The notes beneath the pieces are model-generated. The model made no database searches and was not told the DNA's origin. It was given only the letters and a program-made list of their open reading frames with translations. The position numbers and the translations under genes are program-made. A stretch of DNA of 64,000 nucleotides. Source: an uncultured Desulfobacterales bacterium. Lineage in GTDB: Bacteria > Desulfobacterota > Desulfobacteria > Desulfobacterales > JAHEIW01. Position 1 is the stretch's first letter. The number at the start of each line of letters is the position of its first letter. Shown here piece by piece: positions 17,186 through 25,183 of this stretch. The stretch is taken from the NCBI GenBank assembly GCA_947259495.1, contig CAMYLV010000002.1, forward strand, positions 209,922 to 273,921, in the 5' to 3' direction.

Positions 17186-19546
17186 ATGAACAACAGAATT
17201 TCACGGTTGCGCGAACAAAGCTTTAACGCCCAGCCCTGTATTTCCGCAGAGCGAGCCTTGCTGGTCACCGAATTTTACCAAGAAAATGAAGGCAAATTTT
17301 CAGTGCCGGTTTTGCGTGCGTTGAATTTTAAAAATCTGTGCCAGAAAAAAACGATTTATATCGGTGATGATGAACTCATCGTCGGCGAGCGCGGGCCATA
17401 TCCCAAAGCGGTGCCCACCTTTCCAGAGCTGACCTGCCACTCTCTGGCAGACCTTAAGGTTCTGGATTCCAGGGATATGACGCGCTATGCAGTTGCCGAT
17501 GAAGCCCTGCAAGCATACGCAGAAACGGTGGTTCCCTATTGGCACGGCCGCAGCATGCGGGAACGGGTATTTGGCCGGGTGCCGGACGAATGGAAGCGGG
17601 CCTATACCGCCGGGACGTTTACCGAGTTCATGGAACAGCGTGCACCGGGGCACACAACCCTGGACGGCATGATCTATCGCCAAGGCATGCTGGATTATAA
17701 AGCCGACATTGCCGCCAGTCTCGAAATTTTGGATTATTTAAATGATCCGAAAGCGGCCGATAAAGCCGAAGAACTAAAGGCCATGGATATCGCCTGTGAT
17801 GCGGTGATCATTTTTGCAGAGCGACACGCGCAACTGGCGCTGAAACTGGCCGCCCGGGAAAGTGATCCCACCCGCAAAGAAGAACTCGAACGCATCGCCG
17901 ACATCTGTCGCCATTTGCCAGCCCGGGCGCCGCGCGATTTCTGGGAAGCGCTTCAGATGTACTGGTTTGTTCATCTGGGGACCATTACCGAACTAAACGG
18001 CTGGGATGCCATGAGCCCGGGCCATCTGGATCAGCACCTGCACCCCTTTTATGAAAAAGACCTGGCCGCCAACGCGCTGGACCGTGAGCGCGCTAAAGAA
18101 CTGATCGAGTGCCTCTGGATCAAGTTCAACAACCATCCGGCGCCACCCAAAGTGGGTGTCACGGCGCTGGAAAGCGGCACCTACAATGATTTTACGAACA
18201 TCAATATCGGCGGCCTGAAAACAGATGGCTCCAACGGTGTCAATGAAGTCTCCTATATCATGCTGGAAGCTGTCGACGAGCTGCATTTGCTGCAACCCGG
18301 CAGCAATGTCCAAATCAGCCATAAGACCCCCAATCGGTTTTTAAAGGCGGCCTGCCGTGTGATTCGCAAAGGCTATGGCTATCCTTCGGTGTTTAATGCC
18401 GATGAAGTTATCATGGAGCAAATCCGGACCGGCAAAACGCTTGAGGATGCCCGGGAAGGCGGCTGCAGCGGATGTATTGAAACCGGTGCTTTCGGTAAAG
18501 AAGCCTATATTCTGACCGGCTATTTGAATGTTCCTAAAATCCTGGAACTGGCTTTAAACAACGGAACCGATCCGCTGACCGGCAAAACCGTCGGGTTGCA
18601 GACCGGGGATCCGAAGATGTTTAAAAATTTTGATGCGCTTTATGACGCTTTTGCCAAACAGCTGCATTACATCGTTGAACTAAAAATAAAGATCAATAAT
18701 TATATCGAACGGATGTATGCCAAATATGCCCCGGCGCCGTTTCTTTCGGTGGTGATTGCTGACTGTATTGCCAACGGAAAGGATTATTACAATGGGGGAC
18801 CGCGCTACAATACGAATTATATTCAGTGCTGCGGCATCGGTACGGTCACCGATTGCCTCTCGGCCATCAAAAAGCATGTGTTTGAATCCAAAACCGTTGC
18901 CATGGATGAATTGCTGGTCGCCATTCAGCGCAATTTTTCCGGCCAGGATGCCTTGCGCTTGCGGCTTATGAATAAGACGCCTTTTTTTGGCAATGATGAC
19001 GACGCGGCTGATACGCTTATGCGGCGGGTGTATGCCGACCTGTTTGGGGCCATTGACGGCAAGCCCAATACCAAAGGGACGACCTATCATTTGAATATGC
19101 TGTCAACCACTTGCCATGTTTATTTCGGGAAAATGTTGGGTGCGTCCGCTAACGGGAGGCTGGCTGGATTGCCGATTTCGGATGGGACCTCGCCGTCGCA
19201 TGGCGCGGATCGCCATGGACCGACTGCGGTGATTAATTCATTGGCCAAAATGGACCAGGTTAAATCCGGCGGAACACTCTTGAATCAAAGATTCTTGCCC
19301 GATGTCCTCAAGGATGAAGACGGCATTGACAAACTATGCCATCTGATCCGAACTTACTTCAACCTCAACGGGCATCATATCCAGTTTAACATTGTCGATT
19401 CGGCCACCCTGCGTCAGGCCCAGCAGGCACCGGATGATTATCGCGACCTATTGGTGCGGGTGGCCGGTTACAGTGATTATTTCGTGGATCTGGATGTGGA
19501 TCATCAGGAAGAAATTATTGCCAGAACCCAACACGATTCAATCTAA
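17186..19546 (+). CDS. Glycyl radical enzyme, trans-4-hydroxyproline dehydratase (HypD)-like
   Basis: The 786-residue enzyme has the active-site Cys430 in GCSGCIETGAFGKEAYILTGY and the glycyl radical Gly761 in RVAGYSDYF. The C-x-E motif (Glu432), QRAPGHT and ELNGWDAMSPG match the HypD family from memory, and Cys and Gly are each offset by four from the C. difficile HypD positions I recall (434 and 765). HypD removes water from trans-4-hydroxy-L-proline to give pyrroline-5-carboxylate. The usual partner, pyrroline-5-carboxylate reductase, is not adjacent, so the substrate call is an inference. PFL itself and CutC are excluded by the Cys context. The activase gene lies directly upstream. The TAA stop lies at the edge of an inverted-repeat element. 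Confidence 0.78.
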   Translation: MNNRISRLREQSFNAQPCISAERALLVTEFYQENEGKFSVPVLRALNFKNLCQKKTIYIGDDELIVGERGPYPKAVPTFPELTCHSLADLKVLDSRDMTRYAVADEALQAYAETVVPYWHGRSMRERVFGRVPDEWKRAYTAGTFTEFMEQRAPGHTTLDGMIYRQGMLDYKADIAASLEILDYLNDPKAADKAEELKAMDIACDAVIIFAERHAQLALKLAARESDPTRKEELERIADICRHLPARAPRDFWEALQMYWFVHLGTITELNGWDAMSPGHLDQHLHPFYEKDLAANALDRERAKELIECLWIKFNNHPAPPKVGVTALESGTYNDFTNINIGGLKTDGSNGVNEVSYIMLEAVDELHLLQPGSNVQISHKTPNRFLKAACRVIRKGYGYPSVFNADEVIMEQIRTGKTLEDAREGGCSGCIETGAFGKEAYILTGYLNVPKILELALNNGTDPLTGKTVGLQTGDPKMFKNFDALYDAFAKQLHYIVELKIKINNYIERMYAKYAPAPFLSVVIADCIANGKDYYNGGPRYNTNYIQCCGIGTVTDCLSAIKKHVFESKTVAMDELLVAIQRNFSGQDALRLRLMNKTPFFGNDDDAADTLMRRVYADLFGAIDGKPNTKGTTYHLNMLSTTCHVYFGKMLGASANGRLAGLPISDGTSPSHGADRHGPTAVINSLAKMDQVKSGGTLLNQRFLPDVLKDEDGIDKLCHLIRTYFNLNGHHIQFNIVDSATLRQAQQAPDDYRDLLVRVAGYSDYFVDLDVDHQEEIIARTQHDSI

Positions 19547-19666
19547 AAAGCCCGTATTTTAGCCGATGACTGTGTTGCGCATCGTCGCATGGTGCTCACG
19601 TACTTTATGTACGCTCCGCGCTCACTCCTCTGCGCGCCTTGTCCTCGACTAAAATACGGGCTTTTT
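19545..19666. repeat. 122-bp inverted-repeat element between convergent genes
   Basis: Perfect 18-base arms, AAAAAGCCCGTATTTTAG (19545-19562) and its complement (19649-19666), flank an imperfectly self-complementary middle centred on GTACTTTATGTAC near 19603. The whole unit can form one long hairpin or cruciform and should terminate transcription from both sides (A/T-rich outer ends). The left arm begins within the GRE stop codon, and the right arm encodes the last residues and stop of the dehydrogenase gene. Confidence 0.85.
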
Positions 19667-20599
19667 AATCACGTTTTGCGTCATATTTTCGGCGGAGCTG
19701 ATGATATATTCGGCTAGCTTGCGGGGCCTGGGGTTGCGCGGGTCACGCCAATCGTAGAATCCTTTTCCACTACTGGCACCGAACTCACCGTTTTTGACCA
19801 TCCGTACGAGCATCAGCGGCGGATAGAAGCGTGGATCATCTGATGCTTTAAACATTTCCAGGGCGACCCTTAAAATCGTGGGGGTGCTGGCAAAGTCATA
19901 TAATTTAAAGGCGCCCTGGGGATGCCCCAGGCAGGTGGTCAACCCCACATCGCCGTCTTCAACCTGGATTTTGCCGGATTCAAGCAGACGGATGGCGTCC
20001 AGCATTTGCGGAAATAAAAGCCGGTTGACCCAGAAGCCCGGTATGTTCGGTGCCAGAAAGGGGGCTTTTTTCATATCCAGCAATGCTTTGCGGGTAAATT
20101 CCAGGGTTTCGGCGGATGTTTTGACACCCGGCACAACCTCGACACCGGGCATCAAGGGGACCGGATTCATACCATGGGTCACAATCGAACGCTCGGGCCG
20201 GCCGCCGGCTTCAGCCAGCACATCGATATTCAGGCTGCTGGTGTTTGACCAGAAAATCACCTTTGGCGGGAGCTGGGGCAATATTTCGGCCAGCACCGCA
20301 CATTTGAGTTCCATATCCTCGAAAATGATCTCGAAAAATATATCGCACCTTTGGGCGGCCTCAATAAAATCTTGCTTTTTGGCGTGGGTAGTGATTTTTT
20401 TGATGGCTTTCTGAGCATAGCCAGGCTGATCAAAATTAAATTTTTTGGCCGCCTTGCCGGCGAGCTTCTCGCATATTCGAGCAACCGCCGCCCGCGAATC
20501 CGCATTGGCATCATAGGCGTGCACCACATGTCCACTGAGGACACATTGGGTGATCCAGCCGCAGCCCATCACACCGGTTCCCATGACTGCAAATTTCAT
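19649..20599 (-). CDS. 3-hydroxyacyl-CoA dehydrogenase family protein
   Basis: The ATG at 20599 has AAGGAG seven bases upstream and gives 316 residues; an upstream ATG at 20659 overlaps a repeat and is unlikely. Residues 1-190 are a Rossmann domain (VMGTGVMGCGW) ending with THGMNPVP, where His and Asn-Pro match the catalytic HxxNP motif of HCDH enzymes. GFWVNRLLFPQ and SGKGFYDW mark the C-terminal domain. The family oxidises L-3-hydroxyacyl-CoA with NAD+, and relatives act on carnitine or gulonate, so the substrate is open. The last five codons (KKPVF) lie inside the inverted-repeat arm, so the C-terminus may have been remodelled by it. Confidence 0.85.
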   Translation of the reverse strand: MKFAVMGTGVMGCGWITQCVLSGHVVHAYDANADSRAAVARICEKLAGKAAKKFNFDQPGYAQKAIKKITTHAKKQDFIEAAQRCDIFFEIIFEDMELKCAVLAEILPQLPPKVIFWSNTSSLNIDVLAEAGGRPERSIVTHGMNPVPLMPGVEVVPGVKTSAETLEFTRKALLDMKKAPFLAPNIPGFWVNRLLFPQMLDAIRLLESGKIQVEDGDVGLTTCLGHPQGAFKLYDFASTPTILRVALEMFKASDDPRFYPPLMLVRMVKNGEFGASSGKGFYDWRDPRNPRPRKLAEYIISSAENMTQNVIKKPVF

Positions 20600-20644
20600 A
20601 TCAATTCTCCTTATTCGACAATGGTCGGGATCAATTGGCCCCAT

Positions 20645-20745
20645 TATAGTGGTTGTCAAAAAAACGTTCCATTATTCAAACGTTTTTTTCTACAACACTT
20701 ATACCCCAATTCCGCAAACCGGAATTTTATTATGAAAACGGTATA
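20645..20745 (+). repeat. MITE-like interspersed repeat, copy B
   Basis: This 101-bp copy begins TATAGTGGTTGTC and ends ACGGTATA. The left hairpin is fully kept (AAAAAAACGTT / AACGTTTTTTT). The right hairpin has the longer stem AATTCCG/CGGAATT, with a different sequence from copy A but the same pairing. It lies between two minus-strand genes, 46 bases upstream of the dehydrogenase start and 9 bases after the next gene's stop. Confidence 0.85.
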
Positions 20746-20753
20746 ACGCGTTT

Positions 20754-21389
20754 TTACCGTTCATTTATGGGTTTTTGATCGTTTTTAATTTCACCCTGCT
20801 GGGCGGCACGGCGGATGCGTTGCAACGCCGTAATATTTGCCAAAATCGCTACCAGCCAAATAGCCAGTTTCAATATCACCGGGTGAATTAAGGCGCCCAG
20901 CCCCAATAAAACAAGGCGTTCTGCGCGTTGCATTAAACCTGCTTGGGCTTCAAATCCGAGGCTTTCGGCCCGGGCTCTCGAATAGCTGACCATTATTGAG
21001 CCGCATAAAGCCATGAATGCAGCCACTGCAGTCGGATATGCATTGTTTGTGACAAAATATGCAACAATGCCGAAAAACATGATAAATTCCGAATATCGAT
21101 CAATGGCTGAATCAAACAAAGCGCCAAATCGGGTAGCTTTACCGGTCGAGCGGGCCAGTTTGCCATCGATGCTGTCAAACAAACCGCCCGCTAAGATTAA
21201 CAGGCCACCTGTGCGCAGGTGGCCCATCATAAACGCGGCGGCCGCCATAGACGTAATAATCAATCCGGCCACGGTAAAACTGTTAGGATGAAATCCCCTG
21301 TTTGCCAGAATCTTAACAAGTGGGGACAATAAATTCAAAAAGGCGTTTTGTAAACTTTCCGGAAGGAGACGTTGCATCGTGGGTGCCAT
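20754..21389 (-). CDS. CDP-alcohol phosphatidyltransferase, candidate phosphatidylinositol-phosphate synthase
   Basis: The 211-residue membrane protein has the full family motif, DSIDGKLARSTGKATRFG followed by ALFDSAIDR, giving DxxDGxxAR...GxxxDxxxD with all catalytic Asp residues. Several hydrophobic segments span the inner membrane. The family moves a CDP-diacylglycerol head group onto an alcohol. The presence of inositol-phosphate synthase 3 kb away suggests inositol phosphate as acceptor, giving phosphatidylinositol phosphate; a PgsA-type glycerol-phosphate acceptor is the alternative. AGGT precedes the ATG. The PfkB gene ends 11 bases upstream, so the two form an operon. Confidence 0.82.
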   Translation of the reverse strand: MAPTMQRLLPESLQNAFLNLLSPLVKILANRGFHPNSFTVAGLIITSMAAAAFMMGHLRTGGLLILAGGLFDSIDGKLARSTGKATRFGALFDSAIDRYSEFIMFFGIVAYFVTNNAYPTAVAAFMALCGSIMVSYSRARAESLGFEAQAGLMQRAERLVLLGLGALIHPVILKLAIWLVAILANITALQRIRRAAQQGEIKNDQKPINER

Positions 21390-21400
21390 TTGACTACCTT

Positions 21401-22282
21401 TCAGAACGGATGTTCTTTCGGATCATCAAGACTAAGATCGTCTTTTTTAATATAATTTCCCTCGATTTGCCGGGCAGCCAGTTTTGCTGCATATTTACAG
21501 GCATGCGCAATCGATTGGCGCTTGAATAAATGCGCAACCACATATGCGGCCAGGAAAATGTCGCCGGCACCGGTCGAATCGCCCCTGAATGTTACTGTAG
21601 CGGCTGCATACGAAATTGCTTCTGCGGTGGGTTCCTTGACGAAGCCGCCGCCAGCGCCCGCTGTAACGATGAACTCGCGGATTTTAAATCGCCGCATTAA
21701 AGCCGCCAGGTCTGTTTGAAAATAATTGAGCATGACCGTGTATTCATGGTTGTTTGCTTTAACGATTTGTGAAACGCTGAGGGCATCGCTCAAGTGCTGT
21801 GAAACCGCCGGATACACATTTTCGTTTGCGACTCTTCTGACCAGGCCCTGGATATCCAGGATGACATCCAACTCCAGCTCCTTTAAGGATTTTATGGCGC
21901 CAAGGACTATATCTTCCGGGTGCAGCGGTCCCAGGTGCACAAAACGGACATCTTTTACATGATCCAATATCTGTCTGCGGCTGATGGGGGCGGCGCGCTG
22001 CGGATTTTTCTGCCTACGGTTGCCGGTGCGAATATCGTTTATGAAATGGGTTGTCTGTCGGGTCTGGCCGTTGTAAACTAAAATTCTCTGTTTGCGTAAG
22101 CGGTCAATAATTTGCGGGTTGCGGTCTGCAATGTTGGTGATCGCCAATGTTTTGATACCATGCCGGCTGTAAGTAGTGCCTGAATATAGGGTAACGCCGC
22201 CGGCTTTAAGCCAGCTGCGATTCCGATAAATGATCTTATCGATCGTCGTCGAGCCGATAACAGCGATACCTTTTTCCATCAT
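21401..22282 (-). CDS. PfkB-family carbohydrate kinase
   Basis: The 293-residue protein has a PfkB/ribokinase fold. The N-terminus (IAVIGSTTIDKIIYRNR...AGGVTLYSGTTYSRHG) provides the substrate-site glycines, and RGDSTGAGDIFLAAYV near residue 240 is the ATP/anion-hole signature with the catalytic Asp (GAGD). The substrate is not determined. The N-terminus recalls inositol kinases, and the neighbours are lipid-inositol genes, so an inositol or inositol-phosphate role is possible but unproven. It is translated upstream of the phosphatidyltransferase in the same operon. Confidence 0.8.
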   Translation of the reverse strand: MMEKGIAVIGSTTIDKIIYRNRSWLKAGGVTLYSGTTYSRHGIKTLAITNIADRNPQIIDRLRKQRILVYNGQTRQTTHFINDIRTGNRRQKNPQRAAPISRRQILDHVKDVRFVHLGPLHPEDIVLGAIKSLKELELDVILDIQGLVRRVANENVYPAVSQHLSDALSVSQIVKANNHEYTVMLNYFQTDLAALMRRFKIREFIVTAGAGGGFVKEPTAEAISYAAATVTFRGDSTGAGDIFLAAYVVAHLFKRQSIAHACKYAAKLAARQIEGNYIKKDDLSLDDPKEHPF

Positions 22283-22312
22283 GTCGGGCCCTTGTTTGTG
22301 CGCTCCCGCGGT

Positions 22313-22525
22313 TTAGCGGTCCAGCTGACCATCGAGAATGCGCTGCAGCTGATGGTGCTCGGCGCTCGCCTTCTGCAACAAACTATATGCGATCAACGCT
22401 GCTTTTTCAAATGGAAACCGCATTTTTGTCGATAGAACGCCGACTGCCCCGGGGCAGGGCACAAAGCGCTTTAAAACCATCCCCGGATTTGATAAGTTGA
22501 GCAACCGCAGTGTGAGAGCGGCCAT
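22313..22525 (-). CDS. Possible small protein, unknown
   Basis: This 70-residue ORF lies between the PfkB gene (30 bases downstream) and the divergent dus gene (start 22531). The C-terminal half (FPFEKAALIAYSLLQKASAEH...) looks like an amphipathic helix, but there is no good ribosome site and I recognise no family. A GTG start would give a shorter form. It may be spurious. Confidence 0.25.
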   Translation of the reverse strand: MAALTLRLLNLSNPGMVLKRFVPCPGAVGVLSTKMRFPFEKAALIAYSLLQKASAEHHQLQRILDGQLDR

Positions 22526-22530
22526 CCAAA

Positions 22531-23553
22531 ATGAAACCCGAGCTTGCCGACATACTCAATCAACCACTTGCCGTAGGCAACGCTTCCATCGCAAAGCGAC
22601 TGGTGATGGCCCCCATGGCGTTTTTGGGCAATATTGCCTTTCGCGAGCTGGTGCAGCAATTTGGTGGCTATGGCCTGTTGTTTACCGAGATGTGCAGTGC
22701 GAAAAGAATACCGCAGGAAAACCGTTACCGATCGACCTATTTCAGGTGGCGGGATGCGGAGCTTTCTCAATTGGTCTGCCAAATTCTTGGTGCCGATCCG
22801 CTAACCATGGCGCTTGCCGCCCGGCGTATTGAAGCCGAACAGTTTTTCGGCGTTGACATTAATTTCGGGTGTTCCAAAGTGTCCATTTGCCGGCAAAATT
22901 GCGGTGCGGCAATTTTGAATACACCGGACCTGGCCGCCAAAATCGTGTCTGAAGTTCGTAAGGCGATTTCCATACCCCTCTTTGTCAAGTACCGTATCGG
23001 CTGGCAAGATGATCCCCGCACAGCAGTTGATATGGCCCGACGTTTCGAAGACGCAGGCGCGGATGCTTTGACCTTCCACCCGAGGGTTGCGCCGGACCGT
23101 CGCTCGCGGCCGGCCAAATGGGAATACATCGGCAAGGTCAAACAGGCGGTGGCCATTCCGGTGTTTGGTAATGGTGATGTATTTGATCAAGCCGATTGCC
23201 TGAAGATGCTGATGACCACCGGGTGTGACGGAGTGGCCATCGGCCGGATGGCAATCGCCAGACCCTGGTTGTTTGCAGAGTGGACGGAGGGGTATCGCTG
23301 CGGTTCGGAAATTTATTTAGACAGTGCGTTGCGGCTGGCCGGACTTCTGGAGGCGCATTTTGAAGCGCCCAGAGCATTGCGGCGCTTTAAAAAATTTGGC
23401 TTCTATTTTTCCGCCAGCTTTAAATTCGGTCATACGCTTTGCAGCGCAATCCAGAAGGCTGAAACGATGACCGAAGCGAAAGAATTTCTGCATCAATTTT
23501 TTGAGCGCCCGCTGGAGACTGTCTCCCGACCGAACTTGAATTTTTTCAGCTAA
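22531..23553 (+). CDS. tRNA-dihydrouridine synthase family protein
   Basis: The 340-residue FMN TIM-barrel protein has MAPMAFLGNIAFRELVQQFGG at the N-terminus, VDINFGCSKVSICRQNCGAAIL with the catalytic Cys (ICRQ) at about residue 118, KYRIGW, a phosphate-binding GNGDVF, and DGVAIGRMAIARPW. Dus enzymes reduce uridine in tRNA D-loops using NADPH. The catalytic-loop wording differs from DusA/B/C (normally CPxxKVxxxxxGxxLL), so the tRNA position cannot be assigned. It sits between inositol genes but is divergent from them and is probably unrelated in function. Confidence 0.85.
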   Translation: MKPELADILNQPLAVGNASIAKRLVMAPMAFLGNIAFRELVQQFGGYGLLFTEMCSAKRIPQENRYRSTYFRWRDAELSQLVCQILGADPLTMALAARRIEAEQFFGVDINFGCSKVSICRQNCGAAILNTPDLAAKIVSEVRKAISIPLFVKYRIGWQDDPRTAVDMARRFEDAGADALTFHPRVAPDRRSRPAKWEYIGKVKQAVAIPVFGNGDVFDQADCLKMLMTTGCDGVAIGRMAIARPWLFAEWTEGYRCGSEIYLDSALRLAGLLEAHFEAPRALRRFKKFGFYFSASFKFGHTLCSAIQKAETMTEAKEFLHQFFERPLETVSRPNLNFFS

Positions 23554-23587
23554 TGTTGCTACCTTGATGAGACGGCACAAAAAAAAC

Positions 23588-23666
23588 CACGAAAGCACGC
23601 AAGAATGGAAACACGAAATAAGCAAAATGATAAAATTTCGTGTTTTTTAGGTTTCGTGTTTTCGTG
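23588..23666. terminator. Imperfect long hairpin between convergent dus and ino1
   Basis: CACGAAAGCACG at the left pairs loosely with CGTGTTTTCGTG at the right, and inside AAACACGAAAT pairs with ATTTCGTGTTT. The outer part is built of CACGAA units, as at 14395-14474. Its place between two convergent stops suits a two-way terminator. Confidence 0.55.
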
Positions 23667-23713
23667 ATATCATTATTCGTTTTACCCAGAAAAGCGAAAT
23701 AAAATAGCAACTT

Positions 23714-24877
23714 TTAATGTTCTTTAGCGGTGGCCTTTTGACCCTTTTTGCGGCGATAATCGGACATTTCACGCACATTGCTCGGGAACTTTTTAATAAA
23801 ATTCTCCAGCATCTGATAGGCTTCATCGTCTGTGAACTGACGCGGTGGGTGTTTGCAGAAATAGGCCGATGGTGCTTCCAGTACGCCGCCTTCACCGCGC
23901 TCAAGGGCCAGTTTTGCGCAACGCAGTGAATCAATGGCTACCCCGGCAGAGTTGGGCGAATCCTCCACTGAAAGCCTGAGTTCCAGGTTCATGGGGACAT
24001 TACCGAAAAGTTTGCCTTCCATGCGGATAAAGCAAATTTTGTTGTCTTTTTGCCAGGGCACGTAATCACTGGGGCCAATGTGGATGTTTTCATTTTCCAA
24101 CCGCCGGGCAGCAACCGACTGAACGGCTTCGGTTTTCGATTTCTTCTTGGATTTTAACCGATGGCGGTTGAGCATATTGAGAAAATCCGTGTTTCCGCCT
24201 GTATTTAACTGATAGGTCCTTTCCATCTTGACACCGCGTTTACTAAACAGATCGGTTAAAACGCGGTGGGTGATGGTCGCCCCCAGCTGGGATTTAATGT
24301 CGTCTCCGATCAACGGCACATTTTTTTCCGCAAATCGTCTGGCCCATTCGGGATCACTGGCAATAAAAACCGGGATGTTATTGACCAGCGCCACTCCGGC
24401 CTGCAGGGCACATTCCGCGTAAAAACGAGCGGCTTTCTCTGAGCCGACCGGCATGTAATTCAAAAGAATTTCAGCCCCGGATTTTTTCAGTATCGCGACA
24501 ACCTCTTCAAGAGATGGCTCCGGTAGATCTGCCGGTAAAAAGGTATACCGGTCTTCATATTCTTTCATATGATCCGCGATGCCGTCCAAGATGCGGCCCA
24601 TTTGGACGACAACCCCGGAGGCGGGCAAGTGGTCGCAGAACATCTTGGTGCAGTTGGGGTCAGAAAATATGGCGGAATTCACATCTTGGCCGACTTTGCG
24701 TTTGTCGATATCAAAAGCAGCCACAACTTCGATGTCAGCGGGCGTGTAGCCTCCGATTTCCCAGTGCATCAGGCCAATGGCATCTTGGGGGCTTTTATCA
24801 CGATAATAATAGATACCCTGCACAAGGGAACTGGCGCAGTTTCCCAACCCGGCTATCGCAATTTTAATCTTACGCAT
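23714..24877 (-). CDS. ino1: Inositol-3-phosphate synthase
   Basis: The 387-residue protein begins KIAIAGLGNCASSLVQGIYYY, the NAD-binding GxGxxxS motif of archaeal/actinobacterial-type myo-inositol phosphate synthase. Further family marks are LNYMPVGSE, NNIPVFIASDP, LIGDDIKSQLGATITHRVL and NTGGNTDFLNM. It turns glucose-6-phosphate into inositol-3-phosphate in the cytoplasm. AAGGAGGG is a strong ribosome site. In bacteria this is the first step of inositol lipid (or inositol solute) synthesis. With the CDP-alcohol phosphatidyltransferase at 20754 it makes a coherent path to phosphatidylinositol phosphate. Confidence 0.93.
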   Translation of the reverse strand: MRKIKIAIAGLGNCASSLVQGIYYYRDKSPQDAIGLMHWEIGGYTPADIEVVAAFDIDKRKVGQDVNSAIFSDPNCTKMFCDHLPASGVVVQMGRILDGIADHMKEYEDRYTFLPADLPEPSLEEVVAILKKSGAEILLNYMPVGSEKAARFYAECALQAGVALVNNIPVFIASDPEWARRFAEKNVPLIGDDIKSQLGATITHRVLTDLFSKRGVKMERTYQLNTGGNTDFLNMLNRHRLKSKKKSKTEAVQSVAARRLENENIHIGPSDYVPWQKDNKICFIRMEGKLFGNVPMNLELRLSVEDSPNSAGVAIDSLRCAKLALERGEGGVLEAPSAYFCKHPPRQFTDDEAYQMLENFIKKFPSNVREMSDYRRKKGQKATAKEH

Positions 24878-25183
24878 ATATGGTAGCCCTCCTTTCGATC
24901 CCAGGCACCCTTTTTGTCTAAACGTATTGACGCAAAATTGGTCTTATATATGATTGATGAGCGGACTTCCTTTCACTTCTTAGGATGCGGCTGGCGCCCT
25001 CCTCAATGCATCTCAAATGAAATCAGTGCTCATCCCGAGGCTCAGTGTTGTATGGTTAGTCGCCTTTGGTTATGCAGTAAATTAAGCATTAAGTTATTAA
25101 TTTCAATAAAGGTTTTTTAACGCATGCATTGCATATAAGCTGTTTATCTGTCAAGGGGCGGAGGCACATTTTAATTTACAGTT
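24878..25183. other. Intergenic region upstream of ino1
   Basis: This 306-base stretch shows no convincing gene, repeat or RNA. It carries the ino1 ribosome site next to 24878 and presumably the ino1 promoter. Confidence 0.5.

Noticed and set aside
24914..25120. 68-residue ORF between ino1 and the radical SAM gene
   Set aside because: No ribosome site, no recognisable pattern, composition like non-coding DNA.
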